A DNA stretch of 64,000 nt from Paenibacillus sp. RC334 (GCF_030034735.1 NZ_CP125370.1:1364001-1428000); one strand, 5' to 3'. Positions 8,428 to 17,365 are shown, counted from the stretch's first letter. Notes: a model not told the origin generated them from the sequence alone. Program-made: numbers and translations.

Positions 8428-8847
8428 ATGGAAGCATTATACACAGCATCAGCAACGGTACATGGTGGAAGAGACGGCTCTGTCGCTTCCTCGGACGGAG
8501 TTTTGAAGCATAAGCTCAGTACGCCGAAGGAATTGGGTGGCGCAGGTGGAGAGGCAACGAATCCGGAGCAATTGTTTGCGGCAGGCTATGGTGCATGTTA
8601 TGAGAGCGCATTGGCTAATGTAGCCCGCAAAGCCAAGGTAAAGGTAGACAATGTTGAGGTCACCAGCCACGTGTCCATCGGCAAGGACCCGAGCGACGGC
8701 GGCTTCCAATTAGCGGTGCGTCTGGACGTGAAAATACCGGGTGTTGAGCGTCCCCAAGCCGAAGATTTGGCACGTCAGGCGCATGATTTTTGTCCATACT
8801 CCAAAGCGACTCGCGGCAACATTGACGTTGAGCTGAACGTCATTTGA
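8428..8847 (+). CDS. ohrA: Organic hydroperoxide resistance protein (Ohr/OsmC family)
   Basis: 139 aa, typical Ohr length. Ohr reduces organic hydroperoxides in the cytoplasm using lipoyl-type thiols. Both catalytic cysteines are present: Cys57 in YGACYESAL and Cys122 in HDFCPYSKATRGN. The N-terminus (LYTASATVHGGRDG) is also typical. RBS GAAGGAGAG lies 9 nt before the ATG. No OhrR box was found in its upstream region, unlike gpx. A hairpin terminator follows. Single gene. Confidence 0.95.
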   Translation: MEALYTASATVHGGRDGSVASSDGVLKHKLSTPKELGGAGGEATNPEQLFAAGYGACYESALANVARKAKVKVDNVEVTSHVSIGKDPSDGGFQLAVRLDVKIPGVERPQAEDLARQAHDFCPYSKATRGNIDVELNVI

Positions 8848-8874
8848 TCACGAAACACATCATCTCTACGTTCC

Positions 8875-8901
8875 AGCCGCTGATTGATCGGCGGCTTTTG
8901 C
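8875..8901 (+). terminator. Terminator after ohr
   Basis: AGCCGC pairs with GCGGCT around TGATTGATCG, followed by TTTTG. Confidence 0.7.
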
Positions 8902-9019
8902 ATATAGACCTTGATTCGCCGAGATCCGCGACCATTTGACATCATCGCCAAAATTCATTAAGATGGCTTAGGTGATTCTGGTCATCAGGTACGAAACAAA
9001 TTTGAAAAATACGGGTGAT

Positions 9020-9298
9020 ATGATGTCTTACAGACCGAATATTGTTAATTTCACGCTGGCTGGCAGCAACGAAAAAGAAGGGCTTTATGAGTTTAAAATG
9101 AGTTTGGCCGATGGAACGGAGTGCCGCGTTTTTTCTCAACGTAATCCGGAGTGGATCTTGACGAATATCAGTCGATTGCTAACGACGCCTTGCCCGGTAT
9201 GTCATAAGGATTTTATCTGCAAGTGTATGGATAAGTTCCATGATGAGTTTTTAGAGCAAATTAAATCGAAACAGCTGTTTGAGAAAGCATTGAGCTAG
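9020..9298 (+). CDS. Small Cys-rich hypothetical protein
   Basis: 92 aa from the ATG at 9020 (a second ATG follows at once); only a weak GGGTGA lies upstream. Soluble, no signal peptide. The C-terminal third contains CPVCHKDFICKCMDKF, that is CxxC plus CxC, which could hold zinc or be redox active. The N-terminal part looks like a short beta-rich domain (NIVNFTLAGSNEKEGLYEFK). Not recognised as a named family. A terminator follows, so it is probably a single-gene unit. Confidence 0.7.
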   Translation: MMSYRPNIVNFTLAGSNEKEGLYEFKMSLADGTECRVFSQRNPEWILTNISRLLTTPCPVCHKDFICKCMDKFHDEFLEQIKSKQLFEKALS

Positions 9299-9334
9299 TT
9301 CTCAAAACAGGTAAAAGCCTATACATTGTTAAAC

Positions 9335-9362
9335 AAGCGTCGGATGATTTCGGCGTTTTTTT
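9335..9362 (+). terminator. Terminator before the DCC oxidoreductase
   Basis: GCGTCGGATGATTTCGGCG forms a G-U-containing stem followed by seven T residues. Confidence 0.6.
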
Positions 9363-9421
9363 GTTTATACTATATTGCTGATTATATTCTGTTGTTTATT
9401 TCCTGGAGGTGAAATGCATTT

Positions 9422-9862
9422 ATGAAGCAATCTGACGATGCTTATCGAAATCCTTCTCAGCAAGATTATTCAATTGTGTTGGTGGATGGTGTATGCCATT
9501 TTTGTCAGGGGGCGGCCCGCTTCATTATTAAGCGTGACCCGAAGGGGAGGTTTCATTTTGGTTCCTTGCAATCCGAGCAGGGACAAAAGCTATTGCGTGC
9601 AGGAGGATTGTCAACGGATAAGCTGGATACGTTCGTACTAATTGAAGGCGGTATGTATTACACGAGGTCAACCGCAGCTCTGCGGATTGCCAGACGTCTT
9701 CGTTTTCCATATCCGCTGGCCTATGTCTTCATCCTCGTCCCCCGCTTTATACGCAATGCAGTCTATAGCTGGGTGGCACGTAACCGATACCGCTGGTTTG
9801 GCAAGGATGAGGAGGATCAATGTCAGATCCCCCCACCAGAAATGAGGCAACGATTTTTTTAA
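9422..9862 (+). CDS. DCC-family thiol-disulfide oxidoreductase (DUF393, YuxK-like)
   Basis: 146 aa. The defining motif DGVCHFCQ (D-G-x-C-x-x-C) lies at about residues 22-29, followed by RFIIKRDPKGRFHFGSLQS, typical of DUF393. The family is predicted to exchange thiols and disulfides; substrates are unknown. The hydrophobic stretch LAYVFILVPRFIRNAVYSWV is the usual amphipathic C-terminal part. RBS GGAGGTGAAATGCATTT precedes the ATG. It converges on the lipoprotein gene with a 4-bp gap and no clear terminator between. Confidence 0.9.
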   Translation: MKQSDDAYRNPSQQDYSIVLVDGVCHFCQGAARFIIKRDPKGRFHFGSLQSEQGQKLLRAGGLSTDKLDTFVLIEGGMYYTRSTAALRIARRLRFPYPLAYVFILVPRFIRNAVYSWVARNRYRWFGKDEEDQCQIPPPEMRQRFF

Positions 9863-9866
9863 CTGT

Positions 9867-10676
9867 TCAGGATTCAGGTTTCGGAGGAGCAGCTTCCTTA
9901 TTAGCGCCCTTTTTGGAGCGATGACGACGGATTAGCCATATCACAATTGCCGTAATGAGGATCAGGCCCGCAACGGCTACATATATAATATGACGCACAT
10001 TGGGTACGTTGACGGATAGCTTTAGCTCATTAGGCTCTAATGGGGCAATATCCCAACGTAGCGTTTTCCCGTCTGCCGATACACTGTCGGCATTGCTCGC
10101 AGCGGGCTGGATCGGTAAGGATAGGCTAAAATTAAGATCAAGCTGCCGCTCCAGTATTTTGCGTGCGAACACATTCATTTGCTCCAATTTGTCACTCAGT
10201 CCCCGAGCTTCTTCAGGAAGCATTCGTGGCAGATCGAGCTTCATTGTAAGATCAACATTCGTTGTGAAAAAATGTTGAGTCACAGCGCTTTTAAATTCTA
10301 ATCCCTCAGGTAGATTTAAACCCAGAATGGGATTTTTTCCGCTTGTACTCCAATCTCCTTGATAGTGCCCCTTGATTTGATAACCCTTTCTTCCCTGCTC
10401 AGATAGTGGCTTAACATTTAGACTGTTGCCTTGAATCCGCTTGGCCAAGCGGTCCAGTAGCCCGGGATTATTCAGCATCAACAGCGTCTGATTGTTTACA
10501 CTGAACGAAGCATCCATATCCACGCTCTGATCCAGATGAACGTCTACATGGACATCCCCACGTGCACAGGAAGTGAGAGGGATCAGACAGCACAGCAACA
10601 CAAAAATGGGCAGCATTTTCCGTGTTTGATTTTGTTGATGCTTGTCCCGGTAAGGGTCGTATTCTGTTTGCTCCAT
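9867..10676 (-). CDS. LppM-like (DUF3153) membrane-anchored lipoprotein
   Basis: 269 aa from the ATG at 10676 (AAGGTG site); a GTG at 10685 is less well spaced. A basic N-terminus is followed by the lipoprotein signal LPIFVLLCCLIPLTSC, with the lipobox Cys in LTSCARG. The extracytoplasmic domain is rich in short beta strands (VHVDVHLDQSVDMDASFSV). One C-terminal membrane helix (VAVAGLILITAIVIWLI) and a basic tail follow. This lipobox, beta domain and TM layout is that of LppM/DUF3153 proteins of Gram-positive bacteria; function unknown. Divergent from mntABCD. Confidence 0.75.
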   Translation of the reverse strand: MEQTEYDPYRDKHQQNQTRKMLPIFVLLCCLIPLTSCARGDVHVDVHLDQSVDMDASFSVNNQTLLMLNNPGLLDRLAKRIQGNSLNVKPLSEQGRKGYQIKGHYQGDWSTSGKNPILGLNLPEGLEFKSAVTQHFFTTNVDLTMKLDLPRMLPEEARGLSDKLEQMNVFARKILERQLDLNFSLSLPIQPAASNADSVSADGKTLRWDIAPLEPNELKLSVNVPNVRHIIYVAVAGLILITAIVIWLIRRHRSKKGANKEAAPPKPES

Positions 10677-10795
10677 GATCTTCACCTTCTTTATATATGT
10701 TCTTTCATTTAACGATTGGATATCTTCTATATATTACACATTCGGAGAGCTAAAATCGAACGAGCTGACAGTATAAATAGATTTTTATATTTAAT

Positions 10796-10828
10796 ATGTT
10801 TACCTAGGGAAACATTTTAGTGTATACT
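10796..10828 (+). promoter_or_regulatory. mntABCD promoter with MntR-like palindromic operator
   Basis: ATGTTTACCTAGGGAAACAT (10796-10815) is a near-perfect inverted repeat and resembles the Bacillus MntR consensus TTTGCCTTAAGGAAAC. It covers a candidate -35 (TTTACC, 10799-10804), with a -10 TATACT at 10823-10828 after 18 bp. A bound Mn-loaded repressor would block RNA polymerase. MntR itself is not in the window. Confidence 0.65.
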
Positions 10829-10912
10829 CTAAAAAATAGTATTAGTAAAAAACAATTGATAACACGAAATAGTTTGTCCTGAATGCATATAAATAGAGGA
10901 GGATATTGAAAC

Positions 10913-11884
10913 ATGAATAAACGGTTTAAGGCGGCTGTACCGCGTTGGGCTTTGATTGCAGGAACATTGTTCCTGATTTTAGTTGCAGCAAGTGCATGCA
11001 CTAATGGTAAGAAGGCGGAGCAGGGAGCTGCCGGGGAGGCGGGGCAAAAAATAAAGGCCACAGCTACTATTGGCATGATTTCTGATATTGTCGGCAAGGT
11101 AGGCGGTAATCATGTGGAGGTCACAGGCATTATGAGATCAGGCGTTGACCCGCATTTGTACAAGGCTTCTCAGGGAGATATGCGCAAACTGGATCAGGCA
11201 GATATTATTTTTTATAACGGGTTGCATCTGGAAGGAAAAATGCAGGACATTTTGGAGAAGATCGGCAAGCAAAAACCTGTCGTACCTGTATCCAAAAATA
11301 TTGCTCAGGATCAGTTGCGCTCAGGTAGCCCGGAAATGGGGTCGGAGCATGATCCGCATATCTGGTTTAACGTACAAAACTGGATGTCTGCGGTAGAAAC
11401 CGTCAGAGATGAATTGTCTGCGCTTGATGCTGCTCATGCGGAGGATTATAAGGCGAATGCAGAAGCCTATCTCGCTGAGCTGCGGAAGCTGGATGATTAC
11501 ACGCGGGAGCAGATTGCCAGCATACCGGAAGCCCAGCGCGTGCTCGTCACGGCCCATGATGCTTTTGGCTATTTCGGAGATGCATACGACATTCAAGTGA
11601 AAGGGCTTCAAGGAATGAGTACAGAATCAGAAGCGGGCTCTCAGGATGTGACCAAGCTGCGTGATTATTTGGTTGAACATAAAATCAAGGCCATATTCGT
11701 AGAATCCAGCGTTCCGAGAAAGGCCATAGATGCGGTCATTCAGGGAGCGGCTCAGCAGGGTCATACGATCAAGGTTGGTGGCGAGTTGTACTCGGATGCC
11801 ATGGGTGAAGAGGGCACGGAAGACGGTACGTATATTGGAATGGTCAAGCATAACGTCAATACGATTGTTAAAGCTCTTAATTAA
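10913..11884 (+). CDS. mntA: Manganese ABC transporter substrate-binding lipoprotein MntA
   Basis: 323 aa cluster A-I (TroA/PsaA-type) metal-binding lipoprotein. A signal peptide with lipobox AASACTNG anchors it outside the membrane. Metal ligands of the family are visible: His in GVDPHLYKAS, His in EHDPHIWFN, Glu in IFVESSVP and Asp in LYSDAMG. The His/His/Glu/Asp set is that of Mn binders; zinc ZnuA proteins usually have a third His and a His-rich loop, absent here. RBS GAGGAGGA. First gene of mntABCD, 15 bp before the ATPase gene. Confidence 0.93.
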   Translation: MNKRFKAAVPRWALIAGTLFLILVAASACTNGKKAEQGAAGEAGQKIKATATIGMISDIVGKVGGNHVEVTGIMRSGVDPHLYKASQGDMRKLDQADIIFYNGLHLEGKMQDILEKIGKQKPVVPVSKNIAQDQLRSGSPEMGSEHDPHIWFNVQNWMSAVETVRDELSALDAAHAEDYKANAEAYLAELRKLDDYTREQIASIPEAQRVLVTAHDAFGYFGDAYDIQVKGLQGMSTESEAGSQDVTKLRDYLVEHKIKAIFVESSVPRKAIDAVIQGAAQQGHTIKVGGELYSDAMGEEGTEDGTYIGMVKHNVNTIVKALN

Positions 11885-11899
11885 AGGAGGAGGCAACAC

Positions 11900-12664
11900 A
11901 TGAGGCATTCACCGCTTGTGGTTCGTGATTTATCTGTAGCTTATCAAAAAAAGCCCGTTCTGCTTGACGTTTCCTTCGAGGTGCCAGAAGGCAAGCTGAT
12001 TGGTATTATCGGTCCGAACGGGGCTGGGAAGTCCACGCTGATCAAGGCTGCGCTGGGACTAATACCAAAGCTCAGGGGCGAGGTGTTGGTTTACGGCAAG
12101 CCTTATAAACAGCAGTTGCTCAAGGTTGGTTATGTGCCGCAACGTGAGTCGGTAGATTGGGATTTTCCAACGAATGCGCTGGATGTGGTCATGATGGGAC
12201 GATATGGCAGACTTGGTTGGTTCAAGCGGCCGGGAGCCGCTGATCGTCAGGCTGCGCTGGAAAGTCTGGACAAGGTAGGCATGAGCGACTATGCGGACAG
12301 GCAGATCAGTCAGTTATCCGGCGGGCAGCAGCAGCGTGTTTTTCTAGCCAGAGCACTTGCGCAGGACGCTCAGCTTTATTTTATGGATGAACCGTTTGTA
12401 GGTGTGGACGCTGCAACAGAAAAAGCCATTATTTCATTGCTCACAGATCTGAAGCGGCAAGGAAAAACCGTACTTGTCGTTCATCATGATTTGTCTACGG
12501 TCACAGATTATTTTGATCAGGTCATGCTGCTAAACGGGCATCTGATGGGGTTCGGAGAGACGGCAGATATTTTCACCGAGGAAAATCTGCAACGTACGTA
12601 TGGCGGACGTCTGAGCATACTCAAAACAGGTCCGGATTCCGGATCGATACTCGGAGTGAGGTGA
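11900..12664 (+). CDS. mntB: Manganese ABC transporter ATP-binding protein MntB
   Basis: 254 aa ATPase that powers Mn2+ import. Seen: Walker A GPNGAGKST, Q-loop in VPQRESVDWDFP (characteristic of Mn/Zn importers), ABC signature LSGGQQQRV, Walker B LYFMDEPF and the H-loop VVHHD. RBS AAAGGAGGAGG lies upstream. It overlaps the next gene's potential GTG start by 4 nt, consistent with coupled translation. Confidence 0.95.
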   Translation: MRHSPLVVRDLSVAYQKKPVLLDVSFEVPEGKLIGIIGPNGAGKSTLIKAALGLIPKLRGEVLVYGKPYKQQLLKVGYVPQRESVDWDFPTNALDVVMMGRYGRLGWFKRPGAADRQAALESLDKVGMSDYADRQISQLSGGQQQRVFLARALAQDAQLYFMDEPFVGVDAATEKAIISLLTDLKRQGKTVLVVHHDLSTVTDYFDQVMLLNGHLMGFGETADIFTEENLQRTYGGRLSILKTGPDSGSILGVR

Positions 12665-12669
12665 GCGGT

Positions 12670-13599
12670 ATGACAAGCTTGGCTACGCTTTTGGCCGATC
12701 CGAATATGCAGTGGATTTTACTGGGCTGCATCTTGCTCGGTTTAAGCAGCGGCGTGATTGGCAGCTTTATGTATTTGCGCAAGCAGTCGCTCATGGGGGA
12801 TGCTTTGGCACATGCGGCTTTGCCGGGGGTATGTGTAGCGTTTATGATTACGGGCACAAAATCCGTATTTGGATTTATGATCGGGGCCGCCATTGCAGGT
12901 ATTGTTGCAACCTTTGCCATCAGTGCGCTGACCCGATACTCACGAATCAAAAGCGATTCGGCGATTGCGGCCGTGCTGTCTGTATTTTTCGGCTTTGGCA
13001 TTATGCTCTTGACGGAAATCCAGCACAGCGGGGCGGGGAATCAGAGCGGGCTGGATAAATTTCTGTTCGGTCAGGCAGCGGCGATGGTATTGTCTGATGT
13101 TTACACGATGGCGGCCATTTCGGTGGTACTGATCGGGATCTGTATATTGTTCTTCAAGGAATTTAAGCTGCTTAGCTTTGATCCCGGCTTTGCCCGTGGA
13201 CTTGGTTTTCCGGCAGGCTTGCTGGATAAGCTGTTGATGCTGCTGATTGTTATTGCGGTGGTTGCCGGTATTCAGGCGGTGGGTGTCATTATGATGGCGG
13301 CCTTGTTAATTACACCCGCGGTGTCTGCAAGATACTGGACGGAGAAGCTGGGGGTCATGGTGTGTCTGTCGGGTTTGTTTGGTGCTATAGCGGGCTTCGG
13401 TGGAACAATTATTAGTTCTCTGGGACAAAATCTGCCCACAGGGCCGTTGTGTGTGCTGTGTGCGACTGTCGTGTTCGGGGTGAGTCTGGTTTTTGCACCG
13501 CAGCGTGGATTGATTTCCAAGGCTATCGTTCGGTTGAACGCCAAAAAGAATCTGGAGCTGGCAGCTGCAACACAGCCAGGAAAGGAGCATGCCCTGTGA
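12670..13599 (+). CDS. mntC: Manganese ABC transporter permease MntC
   Basis: 309 aa ABC-3 family permease with about 8-9 membrane helices. The ATG at 12670 has GAGGTGAG just upstream; a GTG at 12661 overlapping mntB is an alternative. Seen: MGDALAHAALPGVCVAF and FKLLSFDPGFARGLG, typical of ABC-3 permeases. Ends in a GTGA overlap with the second permease, so the two probably form a heterodimer. Confidence 0.93.
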   Translation: MTSLATLLADPNMQWILLGCILLGLSSGVIGSFMYLRKQSLMGDALAHAALPGVCVAFMITGTKSVFGFMIGAAIAGIVATFAISALTRYSRIKSDSAIAAVLSVFFGFGIMLLTEIQHSGAGNQSGLDKFLFGQAAAMVLSDVYTMAAISVVLIGICILFFKEFKLLSFDPGFARGLGFPAGLLDKLLMLLIVIAVVAGIQAVGVIMMAALLITPAVSARYWTEKLGVMVCLSGLFGAIAGFGGTIISSLGQNLPTGPLCVLCATVVFGVSLVFAPQRGLISKAIVRLNAKKNLELAAATQPGKEHAL

Positions 13600-14483
13600 G
13601 TACATTTTATGTGATCTTGACTGGAATGTTAGTGGCAGGGGGATGCAGCATTGTCGGCTGTTTTCTCGTGCTACGAAAAATGGCCATGATTGGTGATGCC
13701 ATCAGCCATGCCGTGTTGCCAGGGATTGTCATTGCCTTTTTGATCAGCGGGTCCAGGGATTCGGTGTGGATGATGTTTGGTGCAGCGGTATTGGGACTCC
13801 TTACGGTGTATCTGATTCAGCTGTTCCAACAAAGTGGTCTGCAAAGTGACGCCGCCATTGGTGTGGTGTTTACGACACTGTTTGCCATAGGTGTTCTGCT
13901 GGTTAGTGTGTTTGCTTCCAATGTCCATCTGGATATGGATCACGTGCTATATGGTGAGATTGCATATGTGCCGTGGAATACATTGGAGATTGCCGGCGTA
14001 GATGTCGGTCCGAGAGCGCTTTGGATTACGGGTGCGATGTTTTTGATTAATTTGCTCGTGGTAGGAGTATTTTTCAAACAATTTAAAATCACTTCTTTCG
14101 ATCCTGCGCTGGCGGCTTCGATAGGTATTCCGGTTGTTTTTTTTCACTATCTGCTGATGAGTCTCGTCTCGCTTACGACGGTGGCATCGTTTGAGAGCGT
14201 GGGTGCGATTCTGGTGGTCGGAATGCTCGTGGTACCGCCTCTTACGGCTTATCTGCTGACGGAGAAGTTATCCCGTATGATTGTGTACAGCGTCGGGTTG
14301 GGGGCGATCAGTTCGGTAGCAGGCTTTTACATAGCAAGTGTACTGGATGCCTCTATTGCCGCATGTATGCTGTGTGTATCGGGTTTGCTGTTGCTGTTGG
14401 CCTTTCTCTTTTCCCCGTCCCATGGGGTGGTGTGGCAAAAGCTGTTCCAGCAACGAGGACTGGTTCGTGAAGACAGCAAGTAA
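13596..14483 (+). CDS. mntD: Manganese ABC transporter permease MntD
   Basis: 295 aa ABC-3 permease, paralogous to the preceding gene (IGDAISHAVLPGIVIAF, FKITSFDPALAASIG). The GTG start at 13596 overlaps the mntC stop and has AAAGGAG upstream; the frame is open further upstream, but that is inside mntC. Last gene of the operon. The B. subtilis system likewise has two different permeases. Confidence 0.93.
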   Translation: MSTFYVILTGMLVAGGCSIVGCFLVLRKMAMIGDAISHAVLPGIVIAFLISGSRDSVWMMFGAAVLGLLTVYLIQLFQQSGLQSDAAIGVVFTTLFAIGVLLVSVFASNVHLDMDHVLYGEIAYVPWNTLEIAGVDVGPRALWITGAMFLINLLVVGVFFKQFKITSFDPALAASIGIPVVFFHYLLMSLVSLTTVASFESVGAILVVGMLVVPPLTAYLLTEKLSRMIVYSVGLGAISSVAGFYIASVLDASIAACMLCVSGLLLLLAFLFSPSHGVVWQKLFQQRGLVREDSK

Positions 14484-14699
14484 TTCGCAGAAAGCGATCA
14501 TCTATGAGTGCCTAAAATAGCGTGCAGACAGGTAGAAAATGCCTGAATGCGCGTTTTTTTGCGCGTATGCTGCCCTGTGTGACTTATTTGGCGCAAGCTG
14601 GAGCGGATCGTCTTGAATTGTTGGGGACACGGGAGTACATTCATTACAGCGATACAAGAACGGACGGAACGATCTGTCACGTTGCAGGGAGGCACAAAG
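14484..14699 (+). other. Leader region before the KdpD-like gene
   Basis: About 215 bp with an inverted repeat (ACAGG near 14529 with CCTGT near 14573) flanking a GCGCGTTTTTTTGCGCG core. This could be the mntD terminator or a structured leader. No known riboswitch class was recognised. Confidence 0.35.
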
Positions 14700-17027
14700 A
14701 TGGAGAGTTTTAAACGTAAATCACCAGAGGAAATATTGGATTCCATTAATAAACTGCATCGAGGCAGACTCAAAATATACATTGGAGCGGTCAGTGGATC
14801 GGGCAAAACGTATCATATGCTTCAGGAAGGACAATCGCTTCAGCATGAAGGTATCGACGTTGTGATTTGTGCAGTGTCGACCATGCAGCGGCGCGAGACG
14901 GTGGAGCAGGTGGGCACGCTGGAGCGGATACCCAGTATCCATTGGGTTCAGGATGGGATAGAGCAGAAGGATTTAAATCTAAAAGCACTGGAGGAACGCA
15001 ATCCCGAGGTGGTGCTGGTGGATCATTTGGCACATCGCAACCGGGAAGGCGCCCCATTTCCAACCCGGCTGGAGGATATTCAATATCTGCTGGAGCTGGG
15101 GATTAGTGTCATTACGACGGTCAATGTCTATGAGCTGGAAGGAATTACGGAGTGGGTTTATCAGCTAACAGGAATAGAAGCGGAATATACAGTTCCTATC
15201 GATACGCTGGAGCTGGCGGATGAAATTCGTCTGATTGATGTCACACCCGAAACGATTTTGGAACGGCTGGCGAAAGGGTACATGCATGCGCCCAATCCTG
15301 AGATGTTTCATCGGGGGAATCTGGGTAAGCTGCGTGAGCTGGCTCTGCGATTGGTGGCGGAGGATGTGAACGATTCACTGGAACGGCACCGGGAGGAATT
15401 GGGTCTGCACGGGGCGTCAGGAGCCGCAGAGCGTATTTTGGTGCCTGTCCAGTATCACTGGAACGGGTCCATATATGTACGCAGGGGAGAGCAGGTCGCC
15501 AAGCGGCTGGGTGGAGATATGCTGGTGGCCTCCTTTGTCGATCCGAAGCGCAAGCTGTCCAAGGAATCGGCGGCCTTCAAGCGCTCGATTGAGCAACTGG
15601 TTGACAAGGTAGGGTCGGAATTTGAAGAAATCCCGCTCATTTCCCGCAGAAGATTGCCTCGGCAGCTTATCCATTATGCGGTGGCGCGCAATGTTACCCG
15701 GATCGTTATGGGACATTCCCGGCAGACCCGGTGGCAGGAACTGGTTAGAGGCTCGCTGGTGAACGGAATCTTTAAGCGAATGAAAAATATGGATCTGCTG
15801 CTTATTGCCGACCGCGCTGAGCAGGAGGGCGAACGTATTTTGCCGACGATGAGGCAGGAGGAAGGAGACAATGATCCGTATCATCGTCTGAGCGATGAAG
15901 AAGCGCAGGCTGAGGCTGCCAAAATCCGGCGCGGCAGGCTCAAGGTATATATTGGTGCTGCTCCCGGTGTCGGCAAGACGTACACGATGCTCAGAGAGGG
16001 AAATGATCTGCTGACAAGCGGGATTGATGTTGTTATCGGACTACTGGAAACGCATGGAAGGACGGAAACGCTGGCACAAGTAGGCTTGCTGGATACCGTT
16101 CCTCGTCAGACTATGGAGCGGCATGGCGTACATTTGGAGGAAATGGACACTGAAGCGATTCTCAGGCGCAATCCCGAGGTGGTCCTAATTGACGAACTGG
16201 CGCATACCAATGTTCCCGGCAGTTCAAGATCCAAGCGTTATGAGGATGTGCTGATGATTTTGGAACAAGGGATTTCTGTCATTTCCACAATGAATGTACA
16301 GCATCTGGAGAGCCTGAATGACGCGGTTGAGCAGATTACCGGGATTCGGGTGAGGGAGACTGTTCCCGACCATATGATGCGGCTGGCCGATGAGGTGCAG
16401 CTCATTGATGTGGCTCCCAAATCGTTGCAACAGCGTATGCGTGATGGCAAAATATACGATCCTGTCAAGGTGGAGCAGGCGCTTAGCCACTTTTTTAAAT
16501 TAGGCAATCTGATTGCCTTGCGGGAGCTTGCTCTGCGGGAATTGGCAGATGACGTAGATGAACGGTTGGAATCCTGGGATCGACACGAATCGCTTAGAGG
16601 GCCGTGGCGTAGAGAGGAAGTAATCTTCGTAGGAGTGACGCTTAGTAACAATGCCGAAAGGCTGATTCGACGCGGCTTTCGTATTGCTTTTCGTTTGAAG
16701 GCGGTATGGATCGTGACCTATGTTCATGTCGGTATAAGCATACCGGAGAAGCTAAACTCCCGGCTGGAACAGTTGAAAATGCTAACCCACCGTCTGGGAG
16801 GAACCTTCGAAATCCGGCTTGTTTCCAGTCGGAGAGAGATTGCTGACATATTGATTGCTCCGGTGGAAGGATATACGGGTACGCAGTTAATTGTGGGGCA
16901 GTCCTCCAGAAGCAGTCGTTGGGGAATGGATGCGGTCGTCCCGCAAATTCTCCGTCAAGCGCGTCATATGGATGTTCTGATCGTGGCGGACTATGACCCG
17001 GACATCAAGTTGGAGGAAGAGGATTGA
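14700..17027 (+). CDS. Kinase-less tandem KdpD-like sensor (two KdpD + two USP domains)
   Basis: 775 aa. The ATG at 14700 follows GGGAGG; in-frame codons upstream lack an RBS. Two consecutive units each contain a KdpD ATP-binding domain and a universal-stress-protein domain. Unit 1 (about 1-390): Walker A GAVSGSGKT and a degenerate second motif VDHLAHRN. Unit 2 (about 400-775): Walker A GAAPGVGKT and canonical IDELAHTN. No membrane helices, GAF, histidine kinase or ATPase domain follows, and no KdpE gene is nearby. Full KdpD is a K+ sensor kinase, and its USP domain binds c-di-AMP in S. aureus. Here the protein can only sense or bind partners. An intramolecular pseudo-dimer is inferred. Confidence 0.88.
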   Translation: MESFKRKSPEEILDSINKLHRGRLKIYIGAVSGSGKTYHMLQEGQSLQHEGIDVVICAVSTMQRRETVEQVGTLERIPSIHWVQDGIEQKDLNLKALEERNPEVVLVDHLAHRNREGAPFPTRLEDIQYLLELGISVITTVNVYELEGITEWVYQLTGIEAEYTVPIDTLELADEIRLIDVTPETILERLAKGYMHAPNPEMFHRGNLGKLRELALRLVAEDVNDSLERHREELGLHGASGAAERILVPVQYHWNGSIYVRRGEQVAKRLGGDMLVASFVDPKRKLSKESAAFKRSIEQLVDKVGSEFEEIPLISRRRLPRQLIHYAVARNVTRIVMGHSRQTRWQELVRGSLVNGIFKRMKNMDLLLIADRAEQEGERILPTMRQEEGDNDPYHRLSDEEAQAEAAKIRRGRLKVYIGAAPGVGKTYTMLREGNDLLTSGIDVVIGLLETHGRTETLAQVGLLDTVPRQTMERHGVHLEEMDTEAILRRNPEVVLIDELAHTNVPGSSRSKRYEDVLMILEQGISVISTMNVQHLESLNDAVEQITGIRVRETVPDHMMRLADEVQLIDVAPKSLQQRMRDGKIYDPVKVEQALSHFFKLGNLIALRELALRELADDVDERLESWDRHESLRGPWRREEVIFVGVTLSNNAERLIRRGFRIAFRLKAVWIVTYVHVGISIPEKLNSRLEQLKMLTHRLGGTFEIRLVSSRREIADILIAPVEGYTGTQLIVGQSSRSSRWGMDAVVPQILRQARHMDVLIVADYDPDIKLEEED

Positions 17028-17125
17028 ATCGCCTAATCCTTTTATAAATAGTCAGATGCTGGTTTCCGGTTGTTCAGTGCTTCCATAGTATATTCTATCT
17101 CAAAGAATTGGAGGCGAATTCGAAT

Positions 17126-17353
17126 ATGTTTAAACATCGTCCGCGTCATTGTCATTTTCCTAAGCCAAGAAAACGTTTCTTTAAGAAGATTTTCAAAACA
17201 ACGGTGACTACAATTAAATTTGAACCTAAAGTTAAACGTCGTCATTTCACTCATGTGGAATGTGGCGTGCTGAAAGGCCATCACCATCACCACCGGAAAC
17301 ATCGTCATCATCGTCACCATGACTGTCACCGTTGTCACCACAAATTCTTCTAA
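17126..17353 (+). CDS. Histidine-rich basic mini-protein, possible metal binder
   Basis: 75 aa from the ATG at 17126, with GGAGG at 17110-17114 (spacing 11). Composition is extreme: 18 His and 4 Cys plus many Arg/Lys. The C-terminus has five consecutive His, then KHRHHRHH and HDCHRCHH, a CxxC framed by His. The N-terminus has RHCHFPKPRKR. No signal peptide or membrane helix. Such sequences usually bind Ni, Zn, Cu or Co; metal storage or buffering is an inference supported by the nearby Mn genes. Its own terminator follows. I do not recognise a named family. Confidence 0.7.
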   Translation: MFKHRPRHCHFPKPRKRFFKKIFKTTVTTIKFEPKVKRRHFTHVECGVLKGHHHHHRKHRHHRHHDCHRCHHKFF

Positions 17354-17365
17354 GATTAAGGCAAT

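Noticed and set aside
14700..17027. Full KdpD sensor kinase
   Set aside because: No membrane helices, GAF, HisKA or HATPase motifs; the protein stops after the second USP domain and no kdpE is adjacent.
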